A stretch of DNA of 64,000 nt. It comes from CAYYNQ01 sp964473105. Lineage in GTDB: Bacteria > Sumerlaeota > Sumerlaeia > MVZB01. Shown here in pieces: positions 63,062 through 64,000 of this stretch. The stretch is taken from the NCBI GenBank assembly GCA_964473105.1, contig CAYYNQ010000097.1:12510-76509 (forward strand), in the 5' to 3' direction. Every line of letters starts with the position of its first letter. Position 1 is the first letter of the stretch. The notes beneath the pieces were generated by a model that was given only the letters and a program-made list of their open reading frames with translations, searched no databases and was not told the DNA's origin. The position numbers and the translations under genes are program-made.

Positions 63062-63386
63062 AAAGAACAAGTTCACCACGAATTTGAGGCTGTCCCGGGG
63101 TTATCTGGTAGATTAGCCCTATAGGCTACATATAAGGTTGGGCTCCGGTCGCCGCCCTCTCCTCAAGCTCCATCAGGATAATGCCCGCCGGGCCACAGAT
63201 CCCGGTGAGGAGCAGGGGGAACCATCCCATATCCCAATCATTTCCGGCAGATATCCTACCGGGCTTGGGTGGGGTTTGGAAAAAACAGGCCTGAAGGCCG
63301 AAGTCATAGTTTGTCCGTTGTGAGGGGATACTGGCGGACGGGAATTTTGGTTGGGGCAGGGTGTCAAAAATTATTAATTAGAGGCC
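63062..63386 (+). other. intergenic region before the rRNA promoter
   Basis: About 325 bases between the sugar transferase and the rRNA promoter. A GGCCTGAAGGCC stem near 63289-63300 follows a run of A. I see no protein-coding gene. Confidence 0.35.
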
Positions 63387-63414
63387 TTGACAATTTGTCT
63401 GGGAGGCGTATTAT
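63387..63414 (+). promoter_or_regulatory. rRNA operon promoter
   Basis: TTGACA (63387-63392) and TATTAT (63409-63414) are separated by 16 bases, with an AT-rich UP-like stretch (about 63366-63380) just before. This would start the leader about 270 bases before 16S. A boxA-like TTCTTTGAAATCTG lies at 63511-63524 in the leader, as for antitermination. Confidence 0.75.
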
Positions 63415-63690
63415 ATCAGTCTTGCCATGTGGAGACGCACGTGTTTCCTTAGGCAATTTGAACCGATTCGATCGGGCCCTTAAGAGGTGGGTTTGCTGAG
63501 ACCCGTTTCGTTCTTTGAAATCTGAATAGAGAGCCAAGAGAGTTCCGTCCTGAGCGGCGGGATCTCTGAATAGGTAGCAGGTACTCTGTCGGGTATCGGG
63601 GAAGGATGGTTCCTTAAGGGGATCGTCGGGATCCGGATACCTGATTCCTGGATAGAAAAAATCCTAACGAATAATCAAAAGTTCAAACTT

Positions 63691-64000
63691 CATTTGGAGA
63701 GTTTGATCCTGGCTCAGAATGAACGCTGGCGGCGTGGATTAGGCATGCAAGTCGAACGAGAAAGCATCCTTCGGGGTGTGAGTAGAGTGGCGAACTGGTG
63801 AGTAACAGGTGGGTAATGTGCCCTGAAGTGGGGGATAACCCGGGGAAACCCGGGCTAATACCGCATACGGTCATGCTGACTATGGTCTACATGACTAAAG
63901 ACTTCGGTTGCTTCAGGATCGGCCCGTCCCTGATTAGCTTGTTGGTGGGGTAAGAGCCCACCAAGGCGACAATCAGTAGCTTGTCTGAGAGGATGGTCAG
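63691..64000 (+). rRNA. 16S ribosomal RNA, 5' part (truncated by window end)
   Basis: The sequence contains AGAGTTTGATCCTGGCTCAG (primer 8F/27F site) at 63698-63717, then GAACGCTGGCGGCGTGGATT and GCATGCAAGTCGA. The later landmarks GTGGCGAACTGGTGAGTAAC and GGCCCGTCCCTGATTAGC are also present. Aligning the 8F site gives a 5' end near 63691. The gene runs off the window after about 310 bases, so only the V1-V2 region is present. The ISR, 23S and 5S are beyond it. Confidence 0.97.

Overview
The window is a 64 kb piece of chromosome, dense in core genes, from a bacterium with an outer membrane. The evidence is LptA-like and LptC-like LPS export proteins, a heptose-1-P adenylyltransferase, a type II secretion secretin and ExbB/ExbD. 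It ends in the first ~310 bases of a 16S rRNA gene. The 16S start, a large Alu-containing SRP RNA and several prepilin-like proteins with an EAQTRSKVSR stretch suggest a little-cultured candidate phylum, perhaps Sumerlaeota (BRC1) or Hydrogenedentota. That placement is an inference from memory and needs the full 16S.

Layout. 0-2.3 kb: a YceD-like gene and a decayed exosortase/EpsI pair. 2.4-8.5 kb: ribF with a WecA-like transferase, then ftsY, a zinc-ribbon protein, a LOG-like protein, pnuC and a NadR-like kinase (NAD salvage). 8.6-9.5 kb: a prepilin-like gene behind a TPP riboswitch. 9.7-23.1 kb: surface-polysaccharide genes (four GT4/GT2 enzymes, a GT39-like membrane protein, a WbpE/WbpD-like pair, an epimerase) plus aroC and the LPS-export pair. 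23.4-29 kb: rfaE2, SRP RNA, rpsU, acs, exbB/exbD and an NfeD-like gene. 29.3-40.6 kb: rpsA, a UvsW-like helicase, a GspC-like protein with secretin, yebC, ruvC, purN, a nitroreductase and a degenerate kinase-like protein.

40.9-46.2 kb is the most unusual part. A cobalamin riboswitch on the minus strand precedes two secreted beta-propeller genes and a prepilin-like gene. Next to it a tRNA-Pro gene is followed, 971 bp downstream, by an exact 23-base copy of its 3' end, and a third prepilin-like gene lies between the two copies. 46.3-64 kb returns to housekeeping genes: cbpA, RNase E/G, miaA, hfq, nrnA, an MBL-fold hydrolase, ctaA, a Cas4-like nuclease, aroE, two GT87 proteins, folP, a PASTA protein, an HTH-receiver fusion, a frameshifted sugar transferase and the rRNA promoter with 16S.

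The main point of interest is that two vitamin riboswitches (TPP and cobalamin) sit in front of prepilin or secreted-protein genes, with no recognisable vitamin gene downstream, in a genome region that also carries a secretin. This suggests vitamin-responsive secretion or surface structures, or riboswitches left behind by lost genes. The sequence alone cannot decide between these.
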